Below, piece after piece: positions 1 to 6,452 of a stretch of DNA of 9,458 nt. The notes under the pieces were generated by a model, which was given only the letters and a program-made list of their open reading frames with translations, ran no database searches and was not told the DNA's origin. The stretch's first letter is position 1; each line of letters starts with the position of its first letter. Both the position numbers and the translations under genes were made by a program. The DNA comes from Nitrospirota bacterium (GTDB lineage Bacteria > Nitrospirota > UBA9217): NCBI GenBank assembly GCA_013334545.1, contig JAAXXJ010000101.1, positions 1 to 9,458 on the forward strand, read 5' to 3'.

Positions 1-271
1 CTATACCATCAAGGCGGAGTTCAACAACAAGCCGCACAAGCGCGGTGTCCTGTCCATGGCCCGGTCGCAGAGCCCGGACAGCGCCGGCTCGCAGTTCTTC
101 ATCTGCGTGAAGGATTCGAACTTCCTGGACCGGCAGTACACGGCGTTCGGCGAGGTGGAGAGCGGCATCGAGGTTGCCGACAAGATCGTCTCGCAGCCGC
201 GGGACGCCAACGATAACCCGAACGACCGCATCGAGATGAAGATCAAGGTCATAGAGCCGAAGAACCCGTAA
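1..271 (+). CDS. Cyclophilin-type peptidyl-prolyl cis-trans isomerase, C-terminal part (5' end outside window)
   Basis: The open frame enters from the left edge (codons begin at base 2) and stops with TAA at 269-271, giving 89 residues. Cyclophilins catalyse cis-trans isomerisation of X-Pro bonds and help proteins fold. Seen here are the family's core stretches: RGVLSMAR, then SAGSQFFI, then FLDRQYTAFGEV and a C-terminal I/V-rich strand (MKIKVIEP). The residue matching Trp121 of human cyclophilin A (WLDGKHVVFG) is Phe, which is common in bacterial cyclophilins and linked to weak cyclosporin binding. The N-terminal part is missing, so a signal peptide cannot be judged and cytoplasmic (PpiB-like) versus periplasmic (PpiA-like) cannot be decided. 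A 250-base spacer separates it from argG, so it is probably not in the same unit. Confidence 0.95.
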   Translation, partial: YTIKAEFNNKPHKRGVLSMARSQSPDSAGSQFFICVKDSNFLDRQYTAFGEVESGIEVADKIVSQPRDANDNPNDRIEMKIKVIEPKNP

Positions 272-314
272 GGCCGACACGGGGAAGGGGGACGCGGAGA
301 TAGAGGAATGAAAA

Positions 315-473
315 ATGGCAGCGTCTCAGTACCGTGAGATTCTGCATTCTCCCGCGACCTTTCTGGTTACCAGGACGTTGTCCTGGCTTTGCTGTGCTGA
401 GCCCAGGGGTGTCCGCAGTTCCCGCAGCGTGTCGCGGGAATTGCGAACGATCGGGATAAACAGCTTTCCTTAA
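315..473 (+). CDS. Possible 52-residue Arg-rich leader ORF upstream of argG (speculative)
   Basis: A short ORF begins with ATG at 315 and ends with TAA at 471-473. AGAGGA at 302-307 is a fair ribosome binding site 7 bases before the ATG. The product resembles no family I know. It has seven arginines, five of them (residues 31, 34, 37, 41, 44; codons at 405, 414, 423, 435 and 444) bunched in 14 residues. Those codons lie on the 12-bp hairpin at 414-445. The ORF ends 48 bases before the argG start. The position before an arginine-biosynthesis gene makes a translational attenuation leader conceivable. Against this, arginine codons arise easily by chance in GC-rich DNA, the hairpin itself dictates part of the sequence, and no transcription terminator is present. 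Confidence 0.22.
   Translation: MAASQYREILHSPATFLVTRTLSWLCCAEPRGVRSSRSVSRELRTIGINSFP
350..439 (+). repeat. 9-bp inverted repeat enclosing a 7-bp hairpin
   Basis: TCCCGCGAC at 350-358 is perfectly complementary to GTCGCGGGA at 431-439. The enclosed 72 bases contain the hairpin CCAGGAC-GTT-GTCCTGG at 370-386. The right arm is also used by the 12-bp hairpin at 414-445, so the two pairings cannot form together. The bases just outside the arms share only a trivial ATT, so there is no good evidence of a target-site duplication. Confidence 0.55.
414..445 (+). promoter_or_regulatory. Strong 12-bp RNA hairpin in the argG leader
   Basis: CGCAGTTCCCGC (414-425) pairs with GCGGGAATTGCG (434-445) around an 8-base loop. 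Eleven pairs are Watson-Crick and one is G-U. The G-U pair is tolerated only in the + strand transcript; on the other strand it would be a C-A mismatch, which hints that the element acts as + strand RNA. There is no T-run after it, so it is not an intrinsic terminator. Its role is unknown. Confidence 0.55.
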
Positions 474-510
474 GGATCGAAGATTCTCTGCAATCTGCTG
501 CAGGAAGCTC

Positions 511-516
511 AGAGGA
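511..516 (+). promoter_or_regulatory. Ribosome binding site for argG, supporting a TTG start
   Basis: AGAGGA lies 5 bases before the TTG at 522. The frame upstream is open only back to the TAA at 471-473 and contains no ATG or GTG, so this site together with family alignment fixes the TTG as the start. Confidence 0.7.
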
Positions 517-521
517 CCCAA

Positions 522-1724
522 TTGAAACAGAACATCAAGAAGATCGTCGTCGCCTATTCCGGCGGCCTGGACACCTCGGTCATCATCACGTGGCTCAAGG
601 AGACCTACGGCTGCGAGGTCATCGCCTTCACTGCCGATATCGGCCAGGGTGAAGAGCTGGAGCCGCTCCGGGACAAGGCGATCAGGACCGGAGCGAGCAA
701 GATCCATATCGACGACCTCCGCGAGGAGTTCGTGCGGGACTTCGTGTTCCCCCTGCTCCGGGCGAATGCCGTTTACGAGGGCCGCTACCTCCTCGGCACC
801 TCCATCGCCCGGCCGCTCATCGCCAAGCGTCAGATCGAGATCGCCGAGAAAGAGGGTGCCGACGCGGTTTGCCACGGCGCCACGGGCAAGGGAAACGACC
901 AGGTCCGGTTCGAGCTGACCTACTTCGCGCTCAAGCCCGGTGTGAAGATCGTTGCGCCCTGGCGCGAATGGACCATGAAAGGCCGCGAGGAATTGATCGA
1001 CTATGCGGCAAAGCACAAGATCCCGGTGACGGCGACCAAGTCCAAGCCGTTCTCGACGGACCGGAACCTCCTGCACATCAGCTACGAAGGCGGTGTGCTC
1101 GAGGATCCGTGGGCGGAATCCACGGCGGACATGTATACCATGGCAGTTCCGGTGGAAACAGCGCCGGACAAGGCCGAGTATGCCGAGGTTGAATACGCGG
1201 CTGGGAATCCCGTGGCGATCAATGGCAGGAAACTTGGGCCGGCGGCGCTCCTGACAGAGGCGAACCGTATCGCGGGAGCCCACGGCGTAGGCCGCGTGGA
1301 CCTCGTCGAGAACCGCTATGTGGGCATGAAGTCGCGCGGTGTGTACGAAACGCCGGGCGGCACGCTGCTCCATGCCGCACACCGGGCGGTCGAATCCATC
1401 ACGATGGACCGTGAGGTGCTGCACCTCCGGGACAGCCTGATCACCCGGTATGCCGAGCTCGTGTACTACGGGTACTGGTTCTCGCCCGAGCGTGCCATGC
1501 TCCAGACCGCCATCGACGAGGCACAGAAGAACGTGACGGGCACGGCGCGCATTAAGCTGTACAAAGGGAACTGCGACGTCGTCGGACGGAAATCAGCCGT
1601 CTCGCTCTACCGTCCGGACCTCGCGACCTTCGAGGCCGACACGGTGTACGACCAGAAGGACGCCGAAGGCTTCATCCGCTTGAACGCTCTGCGGCTGAGG
1701 GTGGGAGCAAAGACGAGAGGGTAA
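522..1724 (+). CDS. argG: Argininosuccinate synthase
   Basis: ArgG condenses citrulline and aspartate with ATP to argininosuccinate, releasing AMP and pyrophosphate, in the cytoplasm. The 400-residue product has the usual length. The N-type ATP-pyrophosphatase loop AYSGGLDTS is at residues 11-19. The citrulline/aspartate-binding stretch CHGATGKGNDQVRFE begins at residue 117. Further conserved blocks (KPFSTDRNLLHISYEGG, GRVDLVENRYVGMKSRGVYETPGG) follow. The start is TTG, chosen because the family N-terminus lies only a few residues before the ATP loop, no ATG or GTG is available upstream, and AGAGGA sits 5 bases before it. The weak start codon may keep translation modest or make it sensitive to the structured leader. 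argH follows after 82 bases, probably in the same transcript. I see no frameshift or missing catalytic residue. Confidence 0.98.
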   Translation: MKQNIKKIVVAYSGGLDTSVIITWLKETYGCEVIAFTADIGQGEELEPLRDKAIRTGASKIHIDDLREEFVRDFVFPLLRANAVYEGRYLLGTSIARPLIAKRQIEIAEKEGADAVCHGATGKGNDQVRFELTYFALKPGVKIVAPWREWTMKGREELIDYAAKHKIPVTATKSKPFSTDRNLLHISYEGGVLEDPWAESTADMYTMAVPVETAPDKAEYAEVEYAAGNPVAINGRKLGPAALLTEANRIAGAHGVGRVDLVENRYVGMKSRGVYETPGGTLLHAAHRAVESITMDREVLHLRDSLITRYAELVYYGYWFSPERAMLQTAIDEAQKNVTGTARIKLYKGNCDVVGRKSAVSLYRPDLATFEADTVYDQKDAEGFIRLNALRLRVGAKTRG

Positions 1725-1806
1725 GGGAGAAAAGGAAACAAGGCTGGACAAGGCTTTAGCCGAGTCCCACCTTCTCAACTTCGTACCTTCAGCGCGAAGA
1801 AAAACC
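1725..1806 (+). other. argG-argH spacer with a short tandem repeat
   Basis: This 82-base spacer contains ACAAGGCT twice with a 10-base period (1738-1745 and 1748-1755), followed by TTAGCC, which could pair with either GGCT. There is no T-run, no clear promoter and no good Shine-Dalgarno sequence before the argH ATG; the best purine stretch is GCGAAGAAAAA just upstream. It looks like an ordinary operon spacer. Confidence 0.4.
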
Positions 1807-3228
1807 ATGGCACAACGAACGGCTAAAAAGAAAAAAGGCGCCAAGACGGAAAAGGCACGGAAGCCCTGGGGCGGCCGGTTCACCGAAGCGACGAACGCGC
1901 TCGTGGAGGAGTATACCGCGTCGATCCAGTATGACTGGCGCCTCTTCCCCTACGATATCGCCGGCAGCGTCGCTCATGCAGCCATGCTGGGCAAGACCGG
2001 GATCATCACGGAGAGAGAAGCCCGGAAGATCATCAACGGGCTCAAGGGCATCCTCCAGGAGATCACCGACGGCAAGCTCGAGTTCAGCATGGAGCTGGAA
2101 GACATCCACATGAACATCGAGAACAGGCTGGTCCGGAAGATCGGGCCGGTGGGCGGCAAGCTCCATACGGCACGGAGCAGGAACGACCAGGTGGCCCTGG
2201 ACCTCCGCATGTATCTCCGGGACGAGATCATGGAGATCCGGCGGCTCCTTCGGGGGCTGCAGAAGACGGTCATCGGCCTCGCCGATCGGAACCAGGACGC
2301 CGTGATGCCGGGCTATACCCATCTCCAGCGGGCACAGCCGGTGCTGTTCGGCCACCATTTGCTCGCCTACTACGAGATGTTCGAGCGGGACCGCGACCGC
2401 CTGGCGGACTGCTACCGCCGGGTGAATATCATGCCGCTTGGTGCCGGCGCGCTGGCGGGAACGGTGCTGCCCATTAACCGGAAGATGGTGGGAGATCTGC
2501 TCGGGTTCGGCGGCATCGCAGAGAACAGCATGGACGCCGTGTCGGACCGCGACTTTGCTGTCGAGTTCGTGTCCGTGTGCAGCCAGATCATGGTTCATCT
2601 CTCCCGGCTTGCCGAGGAGCTTGTGCTGTGGTCGTCGGCAGAGTTCGGGTTCATCACGATCGCCGATGCCTACACCACCGGCTCGTCCATCATGCCGCAG
2701 AAGAAGAATCCCGACGTGGCCGAGCTGTCGCGGGGCAAAGCGGGCAGGGTCTTTGGGAACCTGACGGCCCTTCTTACGATCATGAAGGGACTTCCCCTGT
2801 CGTACAACCGGGACATGCAGGAGGACAAGGAACCGGTCTTCGACACCGCCGACACGGTGAGCCAGGCGCTGGCGGTGATGGCGGCGATGCTGGACAGCAT
2901 CACCGTCCACCGGGACGCGATGCGGCATGCCGCCGAGGACGGATTCATCACCGCAACGGACCTTGCAGACTATCTGGTCCGGAAAGGGCTGCCGTTCCGC
3001 CAGGCCCACGAAGTCGTGGGCAGGGCGGTGCTCAAGGCGCTCGAACTGACCTGCGGCCTCAAGGACCTGCCGCTCGCCGAGTATAAGAAGCTCTCGGCGC
3101 TCATCACCAGCGATGTGTACCGGTCGCTGTCCGTCGATGCGTCGGTCGGCAGGCGGATCTCCTACGGCGGCACCGCCCCGGCAAACCTCAAAAAGCGGCT
3201 CGCAGCGCTCAAGAAGCTGGTGAAATGA
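1807..3228 (+). CDS. argH: Argininosuccinate lyase
   Basis: ArgH splits argininosuccinate into arginine and fumarate, the last step of arginine synthesis. The product has 473 residues, slightly longer than the usual 455-465. Family features are KPWGGRF at residues 19-25, HTARSRNDQVALD starting near residue 120, PGYTHLQRAQPV with His172, and the fumarase/aspartase-superfamily signature GSSIMPQKKNP, in which the mobile-loop serine is residue 293. The extra length is a lysine-rich N-terminal tail of about 16 residues (AKKKKGAKTEKARK) ahead of the usual WGGRF start. No other start codon lies between 1807 and the WGGRF block, so the tail appears genuine. The ATG has no good Shine-Dalgarno sequence. 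The stop codon overlaps the next gene's ATG as ATGA, which suggests translational coupling. Confidence 0.98.
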   Translation: MAQRTAKKKKGAKTEKARKPWGGRFTEATNALVEEYTASIQYDWRLFPYDIAGSVAHAAMLGKTGIITEREARKIINGLKGILQEITDGKLEFSMELEDIHMNIENRLVRKIGPVGGKLHTARSRNDQVALDLRMYLRDEIMEIRRLLRGLQKTVIGLADRNQDAVMPGYTHLQRAQPVLFGHHLLAYYEMFERDRDRLADCYRRVNIMPLGAGALAGTVLPINRKMVGDLLGFGGIAENSMDAVSDRDFAVEFVSVCSQIMVHLSRLAEELVLWSSAEFGFITIADAYTTGSSIMPQKKNPDVAELSRGKAGRVFGNLTALLTIMKGLPLSYNRDMQEDKEPVFDTADTVSQALAVMAAMLDSITVHRDAMRHAAEDGFITATDLADYLVRKGLPFRQAHEVVGRAVLKALELTCGLKDLPLAEYKKLSALITSDVYRSLSVDASVGRRISYGGTAPANLKKRLAALKKLVK

Positions 3229-4295
3229 ACGCCGGACCGCGCAGAGCAGTTCTTGCAGCGGCCGCGGTCCTTCTTCTTGTGTCGGCGGTCTCCTGCGGAA
3301 GGAAGACTGACCCCATCACACCCGACAGCCCGCGGCCCGCGGCCGTGACCGGCATCAGGGTCGCCGTGCGGGACGCGGTGGCCTATCTCTCCTGGCCGGT
3401 TCCTGCGAAGAACGTGGAGGGCAAGAGCCTGGACCCCGCGGAGATCAGGGGCTTCCGGGTCTATCGGGCAGAAGCAGGCCGCGACCGGAAGCGGCCGCTT
3501 TACCGGCAGGTAGCCGAGATCAGCATGGCAAATCCCGCGCCCGCGGAGGTGCGGAACGGCATCGTGAACTGGAGCGACACCGGCCTGCAGTACGGGAGGG
3601 TGTACGTGTACCGCGTCCGGGCGTACAGCATGAAGGGCGGCGTAAGCGGGTATTCGGACGAGGTGCGGGCGGCGCCGCTCCTGTCGCTTTCCCCGCCGAA
3701 GAATCTCGCCGCTGAGAGCGGGGACACCGTCGTGACGCTTACGTGGGATGCCGTCACCACGAAGTCCGACGGCAGTCTGCATCAGGGGTTCGTGGGGTAC
3801 GTCATCTACCGCGGGATGGGACCGGGCAAGTATGACGAAGCGCCGCTGAACAAGGAGCCGGTAGCGGCTGCCATGTACCGTGACACCACTGTCGCCAACG
3901 GCAAACAATATTATTATCGTGTCCGCACCGTGGACAGCCCGGTGAAGCCGTGGCAGGAGAGCCTCGACTCACTCGAGGTCCCGGCAACGCCGCGGGACAC
4001 GACACCTCCCGAGCCGCCGACGAACATCACGGTGGTCCCGGGCATCGGACGCGTGTTCCTCACCTGGAGCGAGAACAAGGAGAGCGATCTGGCCGGATAC
4101 CATGTCTACCGGTCGGTCAAGGGCGGCGCCGGCTACGAGCGGCTCACGGCCAAGCCGCTTAACCGGTCGACCTTCTCCGACGAGACGGTGAAACAGGGCA
4201 CAACGTACTACTACGTCATCACCGCCGTGGACAAGAGCGGGAACGAGAGCCGCCGCTCAAAAGAGCAGAAGACCTACACGGAAAAGATCAGGTAA
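3225..4295 (+). CDS. Lipoprotein with three fibronectin type III-like domains
   Basis: The 356-residue product begins with a lipoprotein signal: basic NAGPRR, a hydrophobic run at residues 8-19, then SAVSC with Cys24 as the likely lipidated residue. Mature protein starts CGRKTDPITPDSPRP. Three repeats follow at about residues 40-150, 153-258 and 260-349. Each shows the FN3-like pattern of an early strand ending in LSW or LTW, a GF/GYxxYR strand and a YxYRV/YYYV strand near the end. The third also has the DKSGNES loop typical of bacterial FN3 domains. FN3 domains usually mediate binding in the envelope; no enzyme motif is visible. ATG overlaps the argH stop (ATGA), and lysA starts 4 bases after its stop, so it is firmly inside the operon. 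Its role is unknown. The Asn/Pro-rich +2 region does not contain Asp at +2, so outer-membrane placement is the default guess. Confidence 0.85.
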   Translation: MNAGPRRAVLAAAAVLLLVSAVSCGRKTDPITPDSPRPAAVTGIRVAVRDAVAYLSWPVPAKNVEGKSLDPAEIRGFRVYRAEAGRDRKRPLYRQVAEISMANPAPAEVRNGIVNWSDTGLQYGRVYVYRVRAYSMKGGVSGYSDEVRAAPLLSLSPPKNLAAESGDTVVTLTWDAVTTKSDGSLHQGFVGYVIYRGMGPGKYDEAPLNKEPVAAAMYRDTTVANGKQYYYRVRTVDSPVKPWQESLDSLEVPATPRDTTPPEPPTNITVVPGIGRVFLTWSENKESDLAGYHVYRSVKGGAGYERLTAKPLNRSTFSDETVKQGTTYYYVITAVDKSGNESRRSKEQKTYTEKIR

Positions 4296-4299
4296 CGCC

Positions 4300-5562
4300 A
4301 TGCATGATTTCGAATACAAGAACGGAGAGCTTCATTGCGAGGGGATTCCGCTCCGGACCATCGCCCAGCGCGTGGGGACGCCATTCTATTGCTACAGCAG
4401 CAACACGCTGTCCAGCCATTTCCGCGCTTTTGACCGGGCCTTCGCCGGAGCGCCGCATCTCATCTGCTTTGCCGTGAAGTCGAATCCCGGCGCGGCGGTC
4501 CTCCGGGTGCTGGGTCGGGAGGGTGCGGGTGCCGATATCGTTTCCGGAGGAGAACTCTTCCGCGCGCTTCGGGCCGGGATCGATCCCAAGAAGATCGTGT
4601 ACGCCGGCGTGGGAAAGCGGCGTGACGAGATCGAGTACGCGCTCAAGATGGATATCCTCATGTTCAATGTCGAGTCGGGCGACGAGCTGCAGGCCATCGA
4701 CCGTGCCGCCAAGGACATGCATACGACTGCGCGGATCGCCCTGCGCGTGAACCCGGACATCGATCCCCGTACCCACGCGTACATCTCCACGGGGCTCAAG
4801 GAGAACAAGTTCGGTATTCCCCTCGAGCAGGCGCTGGAGCATTACCAGGTCGCGAAAGGCCTTACGAACATCGAGGTCGTCGGCATCCACCAACACATCG
4901 GTTCGCAGATCACCGAGATCCAGCCGTTCGTCGACGCGCTCACCAAGATCACGGGCTTCGTGAAAGAGCTCCGAACGGCGGGCATCGGCATCAAGTACAT
5001 CAACATGGGTGGCGGCCTCGGCATCACGTACAAGGACGAGACGCCGCCGCTGCCGAAGGACGTGGCTCAGGCCGTCCAGCCGCTCCTCAAGGAGTGCGGC
5101 TGCACAATCGTCATGGAACCCGGCAGGGCCATCGTGGGCAACGCAGGGATCCTGGTCACCAGCGTTCTCTATCACAAAAAAAGCGGCGAAAAGAAGTTCG
5201 TGATCGTGGACGCGGGTATGAACGATCTCATCCGCCCGAGCCTGTACGAGGCCTATCACGATATCCGGCCCGTTGCCAGGCAGGAACAGCCGGTGAACAC
5301 CGTGGTGGACGTCGTGGGTCCCATTTGCGAGTCCGGCGACTTTCTCGCCAAGGACCGCGAGATGCCGGCGGTGAAGCAAGGCGAGCTTCTGGCGGTCATG
5401 GGTGCTGGGGCCTACGGCTTTTCCATGGCGTCCAACTACAACTCCCGTCCCCGGGTGGCCGAAGTGCTGGTGCGGGGGAACGATTATTATATCGTGCGCG
5501 AACGTGAGACCTACAATGACCTGGTGAAAGGCGAGAAGCTCCCGCGATGGCTGGAAGGGTAA
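4300..5562 (+). CDS. lysA: Diaminopimelate decarboxylase
   Basis: LysA removes CO2 from meso-diaminopimelate to give L-lysine, using pyridoxal phosphate (PLP). The 420-residue product has the normal length for this fold-type III (alanine racemase-like barrel) enzyme. The PLP lysine is Lys60 in FAVKSNP. HQHIGSQ at residues 197-203, the glycine-rich MGGGLGI and EPGR at 273-276 bind the cofactor phosphate. The second-subunit catalytic motif CESGDF has Cys343, and GAYGFSMASNYNSRPR contains Tyr372. The absence of ornithine/arginine decarboxylase features and the dap neighbours support lysA. The start ATG lies 4 bases after the lipoprotein stop, with AGG at 4290-4292 as a short ribosome site, so translation is probably coupled. 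Confidence 0.98.
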   Translation: MHDFEYKNGELHCEGIPLRTIAQRVGTPFYCYSSNTLSSHFRAFDRAFAGAPHLICFAVKSNPGAAVLRVLGREGAGADIVSGGELFRALRAGIDPKKIVYAGVGKRRDEIEYALKMDILMFNVESGDELQAIDRAAKDMHTTARIALRVNPDIDPRTHAYISTGLKENKFGIPLEQALEHYQVAKGLTNIEVVGIHQHIGSQITEIQPFVDALTKITGFVKELRTAGIGIKYINMGGGLGITYKDETPPLPKDVAQAVQPLLKECGCTIVMEPGRAIVGNAGILVTSVLYHKKSGEKKFVIVDAGMNDLIRPSLYEAYHDIRPVARQEQPVNTVVDVVGPICESGDFLAKDREMPAVKQGELLAVMGAGAYGFSMASNYNSRPRVAEVLVRGNDYYIVRERETYNDLVKGEKLPRWLEG

Positions 5563-5595
5563 CGGCGGACACGGAGACCGGCATCAGAGACGAAC

Positions 5596-6408
5596 ATGAA
5601 AAAGGTCCCTTTTCATAAGATCCAGGGGAACGGCAACGATTTCATCCTGATCGACAACCGCCGGGGCATCCTGAAGGGGAAGGGCCTCAGCGGACTGGCC
5701 AAGACGGTCTGCCACCGGAACCGCTCCGTGGGCGCCGACGGGCTCATTGTGATCGTGCCGTCGAAGAAGGCTGACTTCAAGTGGCGGTTCTTCAATGCTG
5801 ACGGGAGCGAGGCCGAGATGTGCGGCAACGGCTCGCGCTGCGCCGCACGGTTCGCCGTTCTCAGGAAGATCGCCCCGAAGAAGATGTCCTTCGAGACCCT
5901 GGCGGGCATCATCCACGCCGAGGTGAAGAAAGGGACGGTCCGGGTGCAGATGACGGGCGCCGGCGGCCTGCGGCAGAACATCGCCGTTCCGGTGGCGGGT
6001 GGGACGCGCACCGGACACTTCATCAATACCGGCGTGCCGCATCTGGTCTATCTTTCCGATCAACTCGGCGGCGAGGACGTCCAGGCCGTAGGCAGTGCCA
6101 CGCGCTGGCATGATCTCTTCAAGCCCGCAGGCACGAACGTGAACTTCGTCCAGATCGACGGTCCGCACAAGCTGCGCATCCGGACCTATGAGCGCGGCGT
6201 CGAGGGTGAGACCCTCGCATGCGGGACCGGTGCGTTGGCTGCTGCGCTCATCGCTGCGTCCCTCGGAAGGGCTGCATCGCCGGTCACGGTCACCACGCGG
6301 GGCGGTGACCGGCTCATCGTTGCCTTTACGCGGGAAGGCGAAGAGTTCATCGACCTGTATCTCGAGGGTGAAGCAACGGTCGTGTGCGAAGGGACGCTGT
6401 ACCTTTAG
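5596..6408 (+). CDS. dapF: Diaminopimelate epimerase
   Basis: DapF interconverts LL- and meso-diaminopimelate without a cofactor, using two cysteines as acid and base. The 270-residue product is of normal length. The N-terminal FHKIQGNGNDFILID block is typical. The first catalytic cysteine is Cys76 in MCGNGSRC, and the second is Cys209 in ACGTGA, both present and in their standard contexts. The substrate-binding YERGVEGET precedes Cys209. It starts 33 bases after lysA; only a weak purine stretch (CAGAGACGAA) precedes the ATG, so it may depend on translation of lysA. Its product feeds both peptidoglycan cross-linking and LysA. Confidence 0.98.
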   Translation: MKKVPFHKIQGNGNDFILIDNRRGILKGKGLSGLAKTVCHRNRSVGADGLIVIVPSKKADFKWRFFNADGSEAEMCGNGSRCAARFAVLRKIAPKKMSFETLAGIIHAEVKKGTVRVQMTGAGGLRQNIAVPVAGGTRTGHFINTGVPHLVYLSDQLGGEDVQAVGSATRWHDLFKPAGTNVNFVQIDGPHKLRIRTYERGVEGETLACGTGALAAALIAASLGRAASPVTVTTRGGDRLIVAFTREGEEFIDLYLEGEATVVCEGTLYL

Positions 6409-6440
6409 CGGAGAAACCTCGTCCCGGCACGGATCAACAC

Positions 6441-6447
6441 AAGGAGG
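6441..6447 (+). promoter_or_regulatory. Ribosome binding site of dapA
   Basis: AAGGAGG, a near-perfect Shine-Dalgarno sequence, lies 5 bases before the ATG at 6453. It rules out the longer in-frame start at 6384, which lies inside dapF and would add 23 residues that the family does not have. Confidence 0.85.
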
Positions 6448-6452
6448 CTGAT

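Larger units (their letters stand above)
272..521 (+). other. Structured spacer between the cyclophilin gene and argG
   Basis: This 250-base region has no recognisable gene but holds clustered inverted repeats. There is a small hairpin at 324-339 (TCTCA/TGAGA). A 9-bp inverted repeat spans 350-358 and 431-439. A perfect 7-bp hairpin lies at 370-386 (CCAGGAC, loop GTT, GTCCTGG). A 12-bp hairpin lies at 414-445. A weaker pairing, AGCTTTCCT (462-470) with AGGAAGCT (502-509), has one bulged base and sits just before the argG ribosome binding site. No T-run follows any of these stems, so none is a classical terminator. I see no convincing sigma-70 promoter and no ArgR-type operator. It could be an untranslated regulatory leader or a decayed dispersed repeat. 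Confidence 0.6.

Noticed and set aside
441..470. Promoter for argG with TTGCGA as -35
   Set aside because: No acceptable -10 hexamer lies 16-18 bases downstream.
249..1424. Long minus-strand open frame (391 codons) opposite argG
   Set aside because: It is antisense to an unmistakable argG and its Arg/His/Leu-rich product resembles no family; GC-rich third positions create such frames.
1789..3009. Minus-strand open frame (406 codons) opposite argH
   Set aside because: Shadow of argH; composition rich in His, Arg, Leu and Val with no recognisable motif.
4288..5379. Minus-strand open frame (363 codons) opposite lysA
   Set aside because: Shadow of lysA, whose catalytic residues are all intact on the + strand.
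6384..6452. Upstream start of dapA adding 23 residues
   Set aside because: It lies inside dapF, lacks a ribosome binding site, and the family begins at the later ATG preceded by AAGGAGG.
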